17,363 nt of DNA from SCQX01 sp035720945 (GTDB lineage: Bacteria; Pseudomonadota; Gammaproteobacteria; Burkholderiales; Burkholderiaceae_B): contig DASTNK010000185.1 in NCBI GenBank assembly GCA_035720945.1, positions 1-17,363 of the forward strand. The letters are read 5' to 3'. Within the stretch, counting starts at the first letter, position 1. Every line of letters starts with the position of its first letter. A program made the translations under genes and the position numbers. The notes below the pieces were generated by a model. That model was given only the letters and a program-made list of their open reading frames with translations, was not told where the DNA came from and searched no databases. Shown in pieces: positions 6,611-13,629 of the stretch.

Positions 6611-7321
6611 ATGAACCAGTCCGATTTCGGCCCCGACACGCTGGGCGAACAGCCCGATCCGGCGCGGGCCGTGGCCGGTGCCTTGCTCGATGCGGGGTGT
6701 GTGGCGGTGCGAACCGAAGAGCCGTTTCATCTTCCCTCGGGCTGGGCGAGCCCGGTCTATATGGATTGTCGTCGCATCATTTCCTTTCCGGCCTTGAGAC
6801 GCCAGCTCGTCGCGCGCGGCCTGCGTGTATTGCGCGACGCCGGTGTGCTCGATGGCCTGTCGGCGGTCGTCGGGGGCGAGGCCAGCGGGATCGCGTTGGC
6901 CGCATGGTTCGCCGACGCGCTTGAATTGCCCCTGCAGTATGTGCGCAAGCGCCGGGCCGGCCACGGGCAGGTCGAAGGGGTGGTGTCGAACGGCGGCAAG
7001 GCGCTGCTGGTCGACGACATGATGGCGGGCGGGCAGTCCAAGGTGCGGTTCTGCAAGGCGCTGGCGTCGGCGGGGGCCCGCGTCGAGGATCTGCTTATCG
7101 TGTTCGACTATGACACGTTTCCCACCCGTGAACTGCTCGCGCCGCTGGGCGTGTCGGTGCATGCGTTGGCCACTTGGCGCGATGTGCTGGCCGTGCTGCA
7201 TGAGCGTGGCGGGTTCGATCCGGCCGCTTTGCGCGACTTCGAAGTGTTTCTTGCCGATCCGGCGGGGTGGTCGCAGGCGCATGGCGGGCTGGGAGCCGGC
7301 CCCGCGGTGCGGAACGCGTGA
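6611..7321 (+). CDS. pyrE: Orotate phosphoribosyltransferase
   Basis: OPRT joins orotate to PRPP, giving orotidine 5'-phosphate, in the cytosol as a dimer. The 236-residue protein shows the family's substrate strand Pro-Phe-His-Leu-Pro-Ser-Gly-Trp-Ala-Ser-Pro-Val-Tyr-Met-Asp (38-52), the mobile catalytic loop Arg-Lys-Arg-Arg-Ala-Gly-His-Gly (112-119), and the PRPP motif Ala-Leu-Leu-Val-Asp-Asp-Met-Met-Ala-Gly-Gly-Gln-Ser (131-143), where many OPRTs have Thr-Thr-Gly-Gly-Ser. The C-terminal 20 residues are Gly/Ala-rich and probably disordered. ATG at 6611 has AGAGG five bases upstream; a GTG at 6578 would add 11 residues without similarity. It lies 52 bases after the carbamoylase gene. The divergent PRPP loop and unusual operon suggest a second, salvage-type OPRT rather than the housekeeping copy, which cannot be verified here. 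Confidence 0.87.
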   Translation: MNQSDFGPDTLGEQPDPARAVAGALLDAGCVAVRTEEPFHLPSGWASPVYMDCRRIISFPALRRQLVARGLRVLRDAGVLDGLSAVVGGEASGIALAAWFADALELPLQYVRKRRAGHGQVEGVVSNGGKALLVDDMMAGGQSKVRFCKALASAGARVEDLLIVFDYDTFPTRELLAPLGVSVHALATWRDVLAVLHERGGFDPAALRDFEVFLADPAGWSQAHGGLGAGPAVRNA

Positions 7322-8238
7322 CGACGCGCGTTCGAGCCATGCCCGACGCCGCGGCATTCAAATCGTCGATAGACTATGCCGCGCTGGGTGACAGACTGCG
7401 CGCGCACCGCGTCGGCGCTTCTCTGCAGGCCGAAGACATCGCGGCGACGCTTGGCATATCCCGCGCGGCCGTGTACCGCATGGAAAAGGGCGAGATCGTC
7501 AAGATCGAAACGCTGGAGCGATTGGCTGATCTGCTGGGCACGTCATTGGCGTCGCTGCTTGGGGTGGAAGTCGAATACTATGCGAACGCCTTGGGCCTGT
7601 TCGAGCGCATGCGGCAGCTCGAACACGGGGCCGACCGCATTTTCGTGCATTTTGAACCCATATCGTTGTTGCTGACCTCTGACGATTATCTGGAGCATCT
7701 GCGCGAGATGTTGCTGGAAGCCACGCCGCGCCAGGTTGGCGGTATGCTCGGCAGCGATGAGGTTGATGATCTCATCCGTCTCATCACCGAGAGACGAGCA
7801 TCGTTTCGTGCGCGTGATCCGCATGTCGTCAGCCTCATCGGACTGCGCGGCCTGGAGCGTTTCCTGCAGATCGGCATGGTCGGCAGGGTGCGGTTGTCGA
7901 GTGCGGTGCGTCAGCATCGCATCGAGGTGGCGCGCCGGGAAGTGGGCCGGATCGCGGAATTGATGGCCAGCGAACCATTGAACGTGCGGATCGGCATCAT
8001 CGATGACGCGATGCCCGCGTCCACCTTCGAGTTCTTTTCCGGTCCGGAGCGTAAGGCGGTGGCCGTCAGTCCGTTCCGGTTGGGGGAACTGCCTAATGTG
8101 CGCAACGGCATCGCCACGGTCACCTCGGCGCCCGAGGCGGTGCGCCGTTACGAAAGCCTGATTTCCCGGTTGTGGAAAGGGGCCTACAAAGGCAGTGCCG
8201 GGGCCGCGCAGGTGAAGAAACTGCTCGAGAAGTTCTGA
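7318..8238 (+). CDS. XRE-family transcriptional regulator with unassigned C-terminal domain
   Basis: Residues about 24-83 form a Cro/CI-type helix-turn-helix: a Gly-Asp-Arg-Leu-Arg-Ala-His-Arg opening helix, Gln-Ala-Glu-Asp-Ile-Ala-Ala-Thr-Leu-Gly-Ile-Ser-Arg-Ala-Ala-Val-Tyr-Arg as the recognition pair (37-54), then Met-Glu-Lys-Gly and an Ile-Glu-Thr-Leu-Glu-Arg-Leu-Ala-Asp-Leu-Leu-Gly helix. The remaining 220 residues are mixed alpha/beta without a motif I can name, large enough to bind a ligand. The GTG at 7318 overlaps the pyrE stop in a GTGA arrangement, which favours coupling; ATG at 7339 is an alternative start removing seven residues. As the last gene of the operon it probably controls it, through the repeat at 1794-1812 for instance, perhaps in response to orotate. 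That role is inference from position. Confidence 0.85.
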   Translation: MTTRVRAMPDAAAFKSSIDYAALGDRLRAHRVGASLQAEDIAATLGISRAAVYRMEKGEIVKIETLERLADLLGTSLASLLGVEVEYYANALGLFERMRQLEHGADRIFVHFEPISLLLTSDDYLEHLREMLLEATPRQVGGMLGSDEVDDLIRLITERRASFRARDPHVVSLIGLRGLERFLQIGMVGRVRLSSAVRQHRIEVARREVGRIAELMASEPLNVRIGIIDDAMPASTFEFFSGPERKAVAVSPFRLGELPNVRNGIATVTSAPEAVRRYESLISRLWKGAYKGSAGAAQVKKLLEKF

Positions 8239-8340
8239 TGTCGGGGGCCTGGGGTGGATTGGAGTCGCCATCACCGGCGCGTCGACGGAGGATGACGCTA
8301 CCACCCGCCCGGGTTTGCGGCTATTCTATTTGTCTGCCGA

Positions 8341-8379
8341 CGGTTGTGCTGATGACATCCGGCGATGGCATCACAACCG
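8341..8379 (+). promoter_or_regulatory. Long stem-loop upstream of the small-protein gene
   Basis: CGGTTGTG (8341-8348) pairs perfectly with CACAACCG (8372-8379). After a three-base bulge, ATG (8352-8354) pairs with CAT (8369-8371); past one A-G mismatch, CATC (8356-8359) pairs with GATG (8364-8367) over the loop CGGC. That makes about 15 bp in 39 bases. It lies 100 bases after the XRE gene and ends 28 bases before the next ATG; a weak -10-like TATTCT (8322-8327) precedes it. It could terminate the upstream operon (there is no T-run, though TGTTGTCTT follows) or be a 5'-UTR control element of the small gene. Confidence 0.55.
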
Positions 8380-8407
8380 CTGTTGTCTTGAAGTGGAGTT
8401 TCAGGAA

Positions 8408-8734
8408 ATGACGTTCAAGGAAATCACGCAACGTTTCGCGCGTTCGGAATCGGGTAGTGACTCGTTCAAACAGTTCTACAAAGATGCCTTCGATCTCATG
8501 AGGCGGGATCCGGACAACGCCGGCCTGTATTTCGTGGTGGGCATCGCCGCCCAGACGTACGTCATCAAGTATGAAGACCAGGCGGTCGATCCCGACTTCG
8601 CCGATCGGGTCAAGGTGACGCTCGAAGGGTTCAACAGCAGGCTGCTTGCCGCGCTCGACATGGCCCCGGCCGACAGGCTGCGTGTGCTGGGCGAGGTTGC
8701 CGTCGACTACGAATGGAACGAAGACGCGTTTTAA
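8408..8734 (+). CDS. Small acidic conserved-looking protein, function unknown
   Basis: This 108-residue protein matches no family I can name. It has no signal peptide or membrane helix. The first 35 residues are charged and amphipathic, then comes a short hydrophobic stretch Gly-Leu-Tyr-Phe-Val-Val-Gly-Ile-Ala-Ala (39-48), a second helical region with many Asp and Leu, and an acidic aromatic end (Asp-Tyr-Glu-Trp-Asn-Glu-Asp). It is probably a small soluble helical cytosolic protein. ATG at 8408 follows GGAG (8395-8398) nine bases upstream; a frame extension back to 8315 would run through the stem-loop and is unlikely. Codon use resembles the neighbouring genes, with GC-rich third positions, which supports real coding. 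It is isolated, convergent with the TauE/SafE gene. The 83 bases between them hold nothing notable. Confidence 0.65.
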   Translation: MTFKEITQRFARSESGSDSFKQFYKDAFDLMRRDPDNAGLYFVVGIAAQTYVIKYEDQAVDPDFADRVKVTLEGFNSRLLAALDMAPADRLRVLGEVAVDYEWNEDAF

Positions 8735-8817
8735 CTGTTCGACTATGTGTTGTTTGGTGGGATGGCGTACTCAACTTCCCGAACATGACACCAAGCGGGC
8801 GAACGGTGGGGGGTGGC

Positions 8818-9627
8818 TCAGGCCAATAGTCCCGGCAAGTAGGTCTTGCACAGCAGGATGATCGCGACCACCACGGCGATGCCTGAGAACACGCATTGCA
8901 GCAGGCGGGCGGGCATGTGCGCCGCGATAGACCGGCCCGCGATCATGCCCACCACGGCGGCCGCGACAAAAACCCAGCCCGTCGTGGATATGTGAGTGCC
9001 TCGCGCCAGCAGGCTGGCCACCGTGCCGATGGAAATCAGCGCGATCACCGTGAGCGAGGTGGCAACGATACTGTGCATGTCCACGTTGGTGAATCGCTTG
9101 AAGGCGGGCACCACGATGAATCCGCCGCCCACGCCCAGCAGGCCCGCGAACAAGCCGGTGGTGGCCCCGATGCTGGCGAGCGTGGCCGCGCATAGCGGGG
9201 TCCAGCGCAATTTGCCGGTATGGGGGTTCAGCATGCAGTTCTTCGTGGATTCGGCCATGGCCACCGAGGTGGCGCCATGCCCCTTGTGGGCCATGCGCCA
9301 GGCAGCCAGCAGCATGACCAAGGCGAACAGCGTCATCAGCACGGCTTCCGGCAGCACATGCGCCAGCGCGATGCCCGCGTGGGACATCAACGATCCCAAC
9401 ACAGCCATCAACGCGGCGGCGCGATAGCGCACGATTTTTTTTGACAGGCCATCCAGGGCGCCCACCAGCGCCGAGACGCCCACGGCCATCAACGAAATGG
9501 GAACAGCCGCCGTCATGGTCAGGCCCAGCCCCGCCACCAGGGCGGGAACGGCCAGAATGCCGCCGCCGGCGCCGGTCATGCCCATGACCAGACCGATCAG
9601 CGCGCCGAGAAAACTGACTAGTAACAT
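8818..9627 (-). CDS. TauE/SafE family permease (sulfite/organic anion exporter type)
   Basis: TauE/SafE proteins are inner-membrane carriers linked to export of sulfite, sulfoacetate or other organic anions. The 269-residue protein has seven to eight hydrophobic segments in two homologous halves, each opening with the family's glycine-rich motif: Gly-Met-Thr-Gly-Ala-Gly-Gly-Gly-Ile-Leu-Ala-Val-Pro-Ala (16-29) and Gly-Leu-Leu-Gly-Val-Gly-Gly-Gly-Phe-Ile-Val-Val-Pro-Ala (162-175). A hydrophilic loop (about 112-143) joins the halves. ATG at 9627 is chosen because the first membrane helix begins there at the family's usual place; the frame runs to 9702, but those 25 Arg/Pro-rich residues look non-coding. 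No strong ribosome site is visible. Substrate cannot be told from sequence, and neither neighbour concerns sulfur metabolism. Confidence 0.85.
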   Translation of the reverse strand: MLLVSFLGALIGLVMGMTGAGGGILAVPALVAGLGLTMTAAVPISLMAVGVSALVGALDGLSKKIVRYRAAALMAVLGSLMSHAGIALAHVLPEAVLMTLFALVMLLAAWRMAHKGHGATSVAMAESTKNCMLNPHTGKLRWTPLCAATLASIGATTGLFAGLLGVGGGFIVVPAFKRFTNVDMHSIVATSLTVIALISIGTVASLLARGTHISTTGWVFVAAAVVGMIAGRSIAAHMPARLLQCVFSGIAVVVAIILLCKTYLPGLLA

Positions 9628-9734
9628 TCTGTCTGTTTGGTGAGAGGGTTGTGGCAGGCCGCGCAGGCGGGCGCGACGAGCAGGCCTGGCGAAGGGTTGC
9701 ATCGCGCCAGCTCGGCGGCGTTTCCGCGTCCAGA

Positions 9735-9790
9735 GGGTATTATAATTGTTTTAAGTAATATTTATATATCTTATTGTTATATTGGTTTTG
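9735..9790. promoter_or_regulatory. AT-rich divergent promoter region between the permease and psiF genes
   Basis: About 50 bases are almost free of G and C within very GC-rich DNA. The palindrome ATTATAAT (9739-9746) gives a perfect TATAAT -10 on either strand, and TTGTTT or TTGTTA hexamers occur at 9746 and 9774. The region separates divergent genes, so it most likely carries promoters for both, although I cannot pair convincing -35 and -10 boxes. I see no Pho-box-like repeat. The rest of 9628-9927 holds nothing further that I can support. Confidence 0.5.
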
Positions 9791-9927
9791 TTTCAAAAGA
9801 ATCGTCAAGGTAGATATCGCGCGCTTGCGCGGATGTGGGCTTCCAGTGCAAGATTCGCATGCCGGTCGTGACATTTTCGTCCGCCGCGATTCTGTCCTTC
9901 CCTTATCTGATTACTGCGAGGTGAATT

Positions 9928-10254
9928 ATGCGTACATCAACCCGGACGTTCCTGATCGCCGCGGCGCTCAGCGGCTTCATGGCCGCCCCCGTCTTTGCGG
10001 CAACCCCCGCGGCTTCTCACACCAAGACCGCCCAGCAAGAGCGGATGACGATGTGCACCAAAGAAGCCAAAGGCAAGAAGGGGGCTGAGCACAAGGCCTT
10101 CATGAAATCTTGCCTCAAGGGCGAGAAGACCGGGCACAGCGGCAAGAAACTCACCGCATCCCAGGAACGCATGAGAACCTGCAGCAAGGAATCCAAGGGC
10201 AAGAAGGGCGCCGAACACAAAGCGTTTATGAAATCCTGCCTCAAGGCCAAGTAG
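9928..10254 (+). CDS. psiF: Secreted PsiF-repeat protein
   Basis: PsiF proteins are small secreted basic proteins first noted as phosphate-starvation-inducible in E. coli; their function is not established. The 108-residue product begins with a typical Sec signal peptide (Arg-Thr-Ser-Thr-Arg, hydrophobic core, Pro-Val-Phe-Ala) with likely cleavage after residue 24. The mature part is two PsiF repeats (37-64 and 79-106), each Gln-Glu-Arg-Met, Cys, Lys-Glu, Lys-Gly-Lys-Lys-Gly-Ala-Glu-His-Lys-Ala-Phe-Met-Lys-Ser-Cys-Leu-Lys. Each repeat has two cysteines, which could form a disulfide in the periplasm. ATG at 9928 has GAGGTG (9918-9923) just upstream. It converges on ppc with only 24 bases between the stops. 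Phosphate control is known for the E. coli relative, but no Pho box is visible here. Confidence 0.85.
   Translation: MRTSTRTFLIAAALSGFMAAPVFAATPAASHTKTAQQERMTMCTKEAKGKKGAEHKAFMKSCLKGEKTGHSGKKLTASQERMRTCSKESKGKKGAEHKAFMKSCLKAK
10036..10245 (+). repeat. Two 28-residue PsiF repeats within the gene
   Basis: Repeat 1 (10036-10119) and repeat 2 (10162-10245) are offset by 126 bases (42 codons). Their encoded peptides differ at only 4 of 28 positions, while many codons differ synonymously, so the duplication is not recent and the protein sequence has been kept under selection or occasional conversion. A 14-residue Lys/Gly/Thr linker joins them. Confidence 0.8.
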
Positions 10255-10263
10255 GCGGCTCCC

Positions 10264-10294
10264 GCGCAACCGGGGCCATCACCCCGAGTTGCGC
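10264..10294. terminator. Hairpin shared by the convergent psiF and ppc genes
   Basis: GCGCAACCGGGG (10264-10275) pairs with CCCCGAGTTGCGC (10282-10294): 12 bp with one bulged base and a six-base loop. It begins ten bases after the psiF stop, and its loop and right arm encode the ppc stop codon and final residues. Neither side has a T-run, so intrinsic termination may be weak, but its position fits a bidirectional terminator or transcript 3' end. Confidence 0.5.
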
Positions 10295-13173
10295 AGGCCA
10301 GCGGCGATACCGTTGATGGTCATGTGTATCGCCCGCTGGATGCGGCTTTCCTCACCGCCTTGGTCCGCAGCAGGCGCGTCGGCGGCGCGGTGCCGGCGCA
10401 ACAGTTCGACCTGCAGGTGGTTCAGGGGGTCGATGTAGGCGAAGCGCTCGCTCAGTGCGGCGCGCAACTGCAGGTTGTCGTCCAGCAGGCCGCGCTGCGC
10501 GACCTTGTTGAACATGTCCACCGTCAGGGCGTGCTCGGTTTCGATGGCGTCGAAGACCCGTGCGCGCAACGCCGCGTCGGGCACCAGGCTGGCGTAGCGC
10601 CGGCCGATGGCCAGATCGGTCTTGGCCAGCACCATTTCCATGTTCGACAGCAGGGTCCGGAAAAATGGCCATTCGCGGGCCATGGCCTGCAATTCGGCCA
10701 GGCGCGCGGCCTTTCCGGCGCCGGTCTTGCCGTTGGGAGCGTCCGGCCCGCCACGTTCGAGGTACGCGTTCAGCGCCGTGCCCATGCCGTACCACCCAGT
10801 CAGCATCAAGCGGCACTGCGCCCATGAGAACCCCCACGGTATGGCCCGGAGGTCTTCGATGCGCTGGCTGGCCTTGCGCGACGCGGGGCGCGACCCGATA
10901 TTCAGGCCCGCGATCTCGCGTATGGGGGTCGAGGCGAAAAAGTAGTCTGTGAAGCCTGGTGTCTGATAGACGAGCTGTCGATAGGTGGCTTCCGCCACCT
11001 CGGACAAGAAGGCGGCGGTTCCGCCGTGGCGGGCCATGTTCTCGTCCTCGCTCTGCGAGGCGCCGCGCCCGGTGGTGAGGCTGGATTCCAGCGTGGCGGC
11101 GACGAACAGTTCCAGGTGCCAGCGGCCGACTTCGGCATCCTTGTATTTGCTCTGGATCACCTCGCCTTGTTCGGTCAACCGGATCTGACCATCGACCGTC
11201 CCGGGCGGCTGGGCCTGGATGGCGTCGAAACTGGAGCCGCCGCCGCGCCCAACCGATCCGCCCCGCCCGTGGAATAACCGCAGCCGGACACGGCGCTTTC
11301 TGAAGACATCGACCAGGCTTCGCTCCGCCTTGTACAGCGACCAGTTCGACGTCATGTAGCCGCCGTCCTTGTTGCTGTCGGAATAGCCCAGCATGACTTC
11401 CTGGATGCCGCCCTGGGTGTGGCGCACGCGCGCGGCGACCTCGGGCAGGTCCAGCCAGGCCGCCATGATGTCCGGGCCGCGTTCCAGATCGGGGATGGTT
11501 TCGAACAACGGCACCACCATGAGCCCCTGGTCGTGCCCGACTCTGTTCTGCTCCTGTCCGGCTTTGCCTTGAACCACGGACGGTATGATCAGGCCGGTTT
11601 CCTGCTGCAGCACCAGCACTTCGAGCAGATCACTGAGCGTTTCCGTGTGCGAGACAACCGTCTGCTCGATGGCGCGCGGGCCGTAGCGCCTGCGCCCCTC
11701 GGCCGCGGCGCGGAGAATCCCAAGCTCCTTGCGGGTTTCGGCGGAGTAAGTGATCCAGGGGGAGGCCAGGGGGCGCACCTGGCGCAGCTCTTCGCGCAGC
11801 AGGGCGACGCGGTCGTCCTCATCCAGGGCGGCGTAGTTGACGACCCGGCCGCCCCGGCGCACACCGGCCGTCTTGAAGAGTTCGGTCAGCACGCGTTCGT
11901 GGACGTCCGAGCTTTGGCGCAAGTCGGTCGTGGCCAGATGAAAGCCGAACACGCTGGCGGCCTGGATCAGGTGGCTCAGGCGCAGTTGCCCCACCAGACC
12001 GCCGCCATGGTGTTCGAGCGAGTCGGCCATCACCCGCAGGTCATCGAGAAACGCATCGACGTTCGGATAGGGGGGCGCTTCATATGTGGGGTGTTGCGCC
12101 AGATTGTTGTTCGTGAGCAGATTGCCGGTGGCGGCCATGCGCGCGTACAGATGAATGCAGGCGCGGCGATACGGTTCGTCTTCGCGGTGTGGGGAGGTAT
12201 CCTGACTTTCCTTCGCCAGCGCCAGCAGTGCCGGGCTGGCCGCGCCCAGTCGCTGCGAGATCGACAGTTCGGTGCCCAATGTCTTGAGCTCGCGCAGGTA
12301 ATGCCGCACGATGCAGGTGGACTGGCGCAGAAGCGCCTGCTCCAATGTGGTGGCGTCCACGTTGGGATTGCCATCGCGATCGCCTCCTATCCAACTGCCC
12401 ATGCGCAGAAAGGCGGGCAGGCTGGCGTCGGGGGTATCGAAGACCGAACGCTCCGTACCGTGCAGGGCGCCGGCCAGATCCTGGTACAGGCGGGGGATGG
12501 CGGTCAGGAAGGTGCTGTCGTAATACGACAGGGCGTTGTCGATTTCGTCGAGCACGGCCAAGCGCTGGCGCCGCAGCAGGCGTGTCTGCCATAGTGTCGT
12601 TATCAGGCCCGCCAGGCGCTGGTTCAGTTCGGCACGCTCCCCCGGTGTGGGTTGCGCGTCCAGCAAGACGAGCGACAGTGCGATATCCCGATGCAGGCTC
12701 AGTGTGCTCTTGCGCTGCACCTCGGTGGGGTGGGCGGTCAGGACGGGCACGATGCATGCGCCTTCTAGAAAGCGCAGGATCTTTCTTGGGCCGACGCCGC
12801 GCTGGCGCAGCGCTTCCAGCGTGTGTCGCAGCGTGCCTTGCGGCGCCACGCCGTCGCGCATCAGATCGCGTTGCCGCCGGTTCTGGTCACGGTCCTCCGC
12901 GATGTTGGAAAGATGCAGGAAATACGTGAATGCCCGGATCACCGACAGGGCTTCGCTGTCTTCCAGTCGATGTATCTTGCGCTCCATCAGCGCACCGTCG
13001 CGGGCGTTGCCCTCGCGACGGAATTTCACCGCCGCGCGCCGCAGCTTTTCTATGACGTCGTAGATGTGCCGGCCCTCGCAGTGGCGGACGACCTCGCCCA
13101 GCATCTTGCCCAACAGGCGGATGTCGTCACGCAACAGTAGGGAGGGGTCGGCGGGGGGCACGATCTGATTCAC
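10279..13173 (-). CDS. ppc: Phosphoenolpyruvate carboxylase
   Basis: Ppc adds bicarbonate to phosphoenolpyruvate to give oxaloacetate, refilling the TCA cycle and supplying aspartate; it is a cytosolic tetramer. The 964-residue product is somewhat longer than E. coli Ppc (883) and has all landmarks: Thr-Ala-His-Pro-Thr-Glu with catalytic His148, Gly-Ser-Trp-Ile-Gly-Gly-Asp-Arg-Asp-Gly-Asn-Pro (259-270), Gly-Tyr-Ser-Asp-Ser-Asn-Lys-Asp-Gly-Gly-Tyr (596-606), Phe-His-Gly-Arg-Gly-Gly-Ser-Val-Gly-Arg-Gly-Gly-Gly (634-646), and the invariant C-terminus Ala-Ala-Gly-Leu-Arg-Asn-Ser-Gly. I placed the start at the GTG at 13173 because AAGGA lies seven to eight bases upstream; a TTG at 13236 extends the frame by 21 residues but would sit almost at the predicted transcription start. 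Metal (Mg/Mn) and allosteric control are expected from the family. Confidence 0.97.
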   Translation of the reverse strand: MNQIVPPADPSLLLRDDIRLLGKMLGEVVRHCEGRHIYDVIEKLRRAAVKFRREGNARDGALMERKIHRLEDSEALSVIRAFTYFLHLSNIAEDRDQNRRQRDLMRDGVAPQGTLRHTLEALRQRGVGPRKILRFLEGACIVPVLTAHPTEVQRKSTLSLHRDIALSLVLLDAQPTPGERAELNQRLAGLITTLWQTRLLRRQRLAVLDEIDNALSYYDSTFLTAIPRLYQDLAGALHGTERSVFDTPDASLPAFLRMGSWIGGDRDGNPNVDATTLEQALLRQSTCIVRHYLRELKTLGTELSISQRLGAASPALLALAKESQDTSPHREDEPYRRACIHLYARMAATGNLLTNNNLAQHPTYEAPPYPNVDAFLDDLRVMADSLEHHGGGLVGQLRLSHLIQAASVFGFHLATTDLRQSSDVHERVLTELFKTAGVRRGGRVVNYAALDEDDRVALLREELRQVRPLASPWITYSAETRKELGILRAAAEGRRRYGPRAIEQTVVSHTETLSDLLEVLVLQQETGLIIPSVVQGKAGQEQNRVGHDQGLMVVPLFETIPDLERGPDIMAAWLDLPEVAARVRHTQGGIQEVMLGYSDSNKDGGYMTSNWSLYKAERSLVDVFRKRRVRLRLFHGRGGSVGRGGGSSFDAIQAQPPGTVDGQIRLTEQGEVIQSKYKDAEVGRWHLELFVAATLESSLTTGRGASQSEDENMARHGGTAAFLSEVAEATYRQLVYQTPGFTDYFFASTPIREIAGLNIGSRPASRKASQRIEDLRAIPWGFSWAQCRLMLTGWYGMGTALNAYLERGGPDAPNGKTGAGKAARLAELQAMAREWPFFRTLLSNMEMVLAKTDLAIGRRYASLVPDAALRARVFDAIETEHALTVDMFNKVAQRGLLDDNLQLRAALSERFAYIDPLNHLQVELLRRHRAADAPAADQGGEESRIQRAIHMTINGIAAGLRNSG

Positions 13174-13237
13174 GGGGCGTCCTTGAACTGTATGGAAGGG
13201 TGAGACAGGCAGTGTGCCCGTCAGCGGGTCGTCCAAT

Positions 13238-13243
13238 ACTATA
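13238..13243 (-). promoter_or_regulatory. Candidate -10 element of ppc
   Basis: On the minus strand TATAGT lies 65 bases before the GTG start of ppc and would start transcription near 13230. No good -35 is visible at the expected distance. It supports the downstream GTG as start codon instead of the TTG at 13236. Confidence 0.35.
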
Positions 13244-13629
13244 CGGCAGGAGCGGTATTCGTGACCGCCTGAAGGTATTTGTCGCCGCGATGGACTGCCG
13301 TTGGTTCACACGTGCCGCCGTGAGGCTTGACAGGACGCTGTCCGTCATCAGCATGCGGGTCAAACGGTTTGAAGATCGGCCGGCCATGCCGTCGAAATTG
13401 GTCGATGAATAGGTATCGATCGTAGAGTTGACCTCAGTGGTGAGTTGAGTGATTTTGTTCGGCGGCGATGCTCGTCAAGGGGCCGGAAGCAGCGAAATGG
13501 CGCCCAAAGGCGCAAAATTCCCGCCGCGATTATCATAATGGCGTCGTCCCTCGGGGCCACCGGTCCGCCGGCGGTGCGCAGGGCCTCGCTCCGGTTCGTT
13601 TCCCGCAACTTCTTTTTCAGAGAATTTCG
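13244..13629. other. Divergent ppc-ilvD intergenic region
   Basis: About 390 bases without a gene I can support; open frames here lack ribosome sites and similarity. GAGTTGA occurs twice (13425-13431 and 13442-13448), 17 bases apart, the first copy overlapping a TTGACC that could serve as a -35, but its -10 is poor. A TATCATAAT string near 13533 is another -10 candidate for ilvD. A GC-rich stem (CACCG/CGGTG, around 13559-13577) lies in the likely ilvD leader. No leader peptide with a run of Ile/Val/Leu codons is evident. Confidence 0.4.

Noticed and set aside
5083..6639. 518-codon minus-strand open frame opposite the carbamoylase
   Set aside because: Shadow of the plus-strand gene, whose metal-site motifs are intact; the antisense product has no recognisable domain.
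9735..9790. AT-rich block considered as a Pho box, an integration site or an origin
   Set aside because: No repeated CTGTCAT-like units, no tRNA or direct-repeat borders and no DnaA-box cluster were seen; a divergent promoter region is enough to explain it.
11419..12594. 391-codon plus-strand open frame opposite ppc
   Set aside because: Mirror of the ppc frame, which carries all catalytic motifs.
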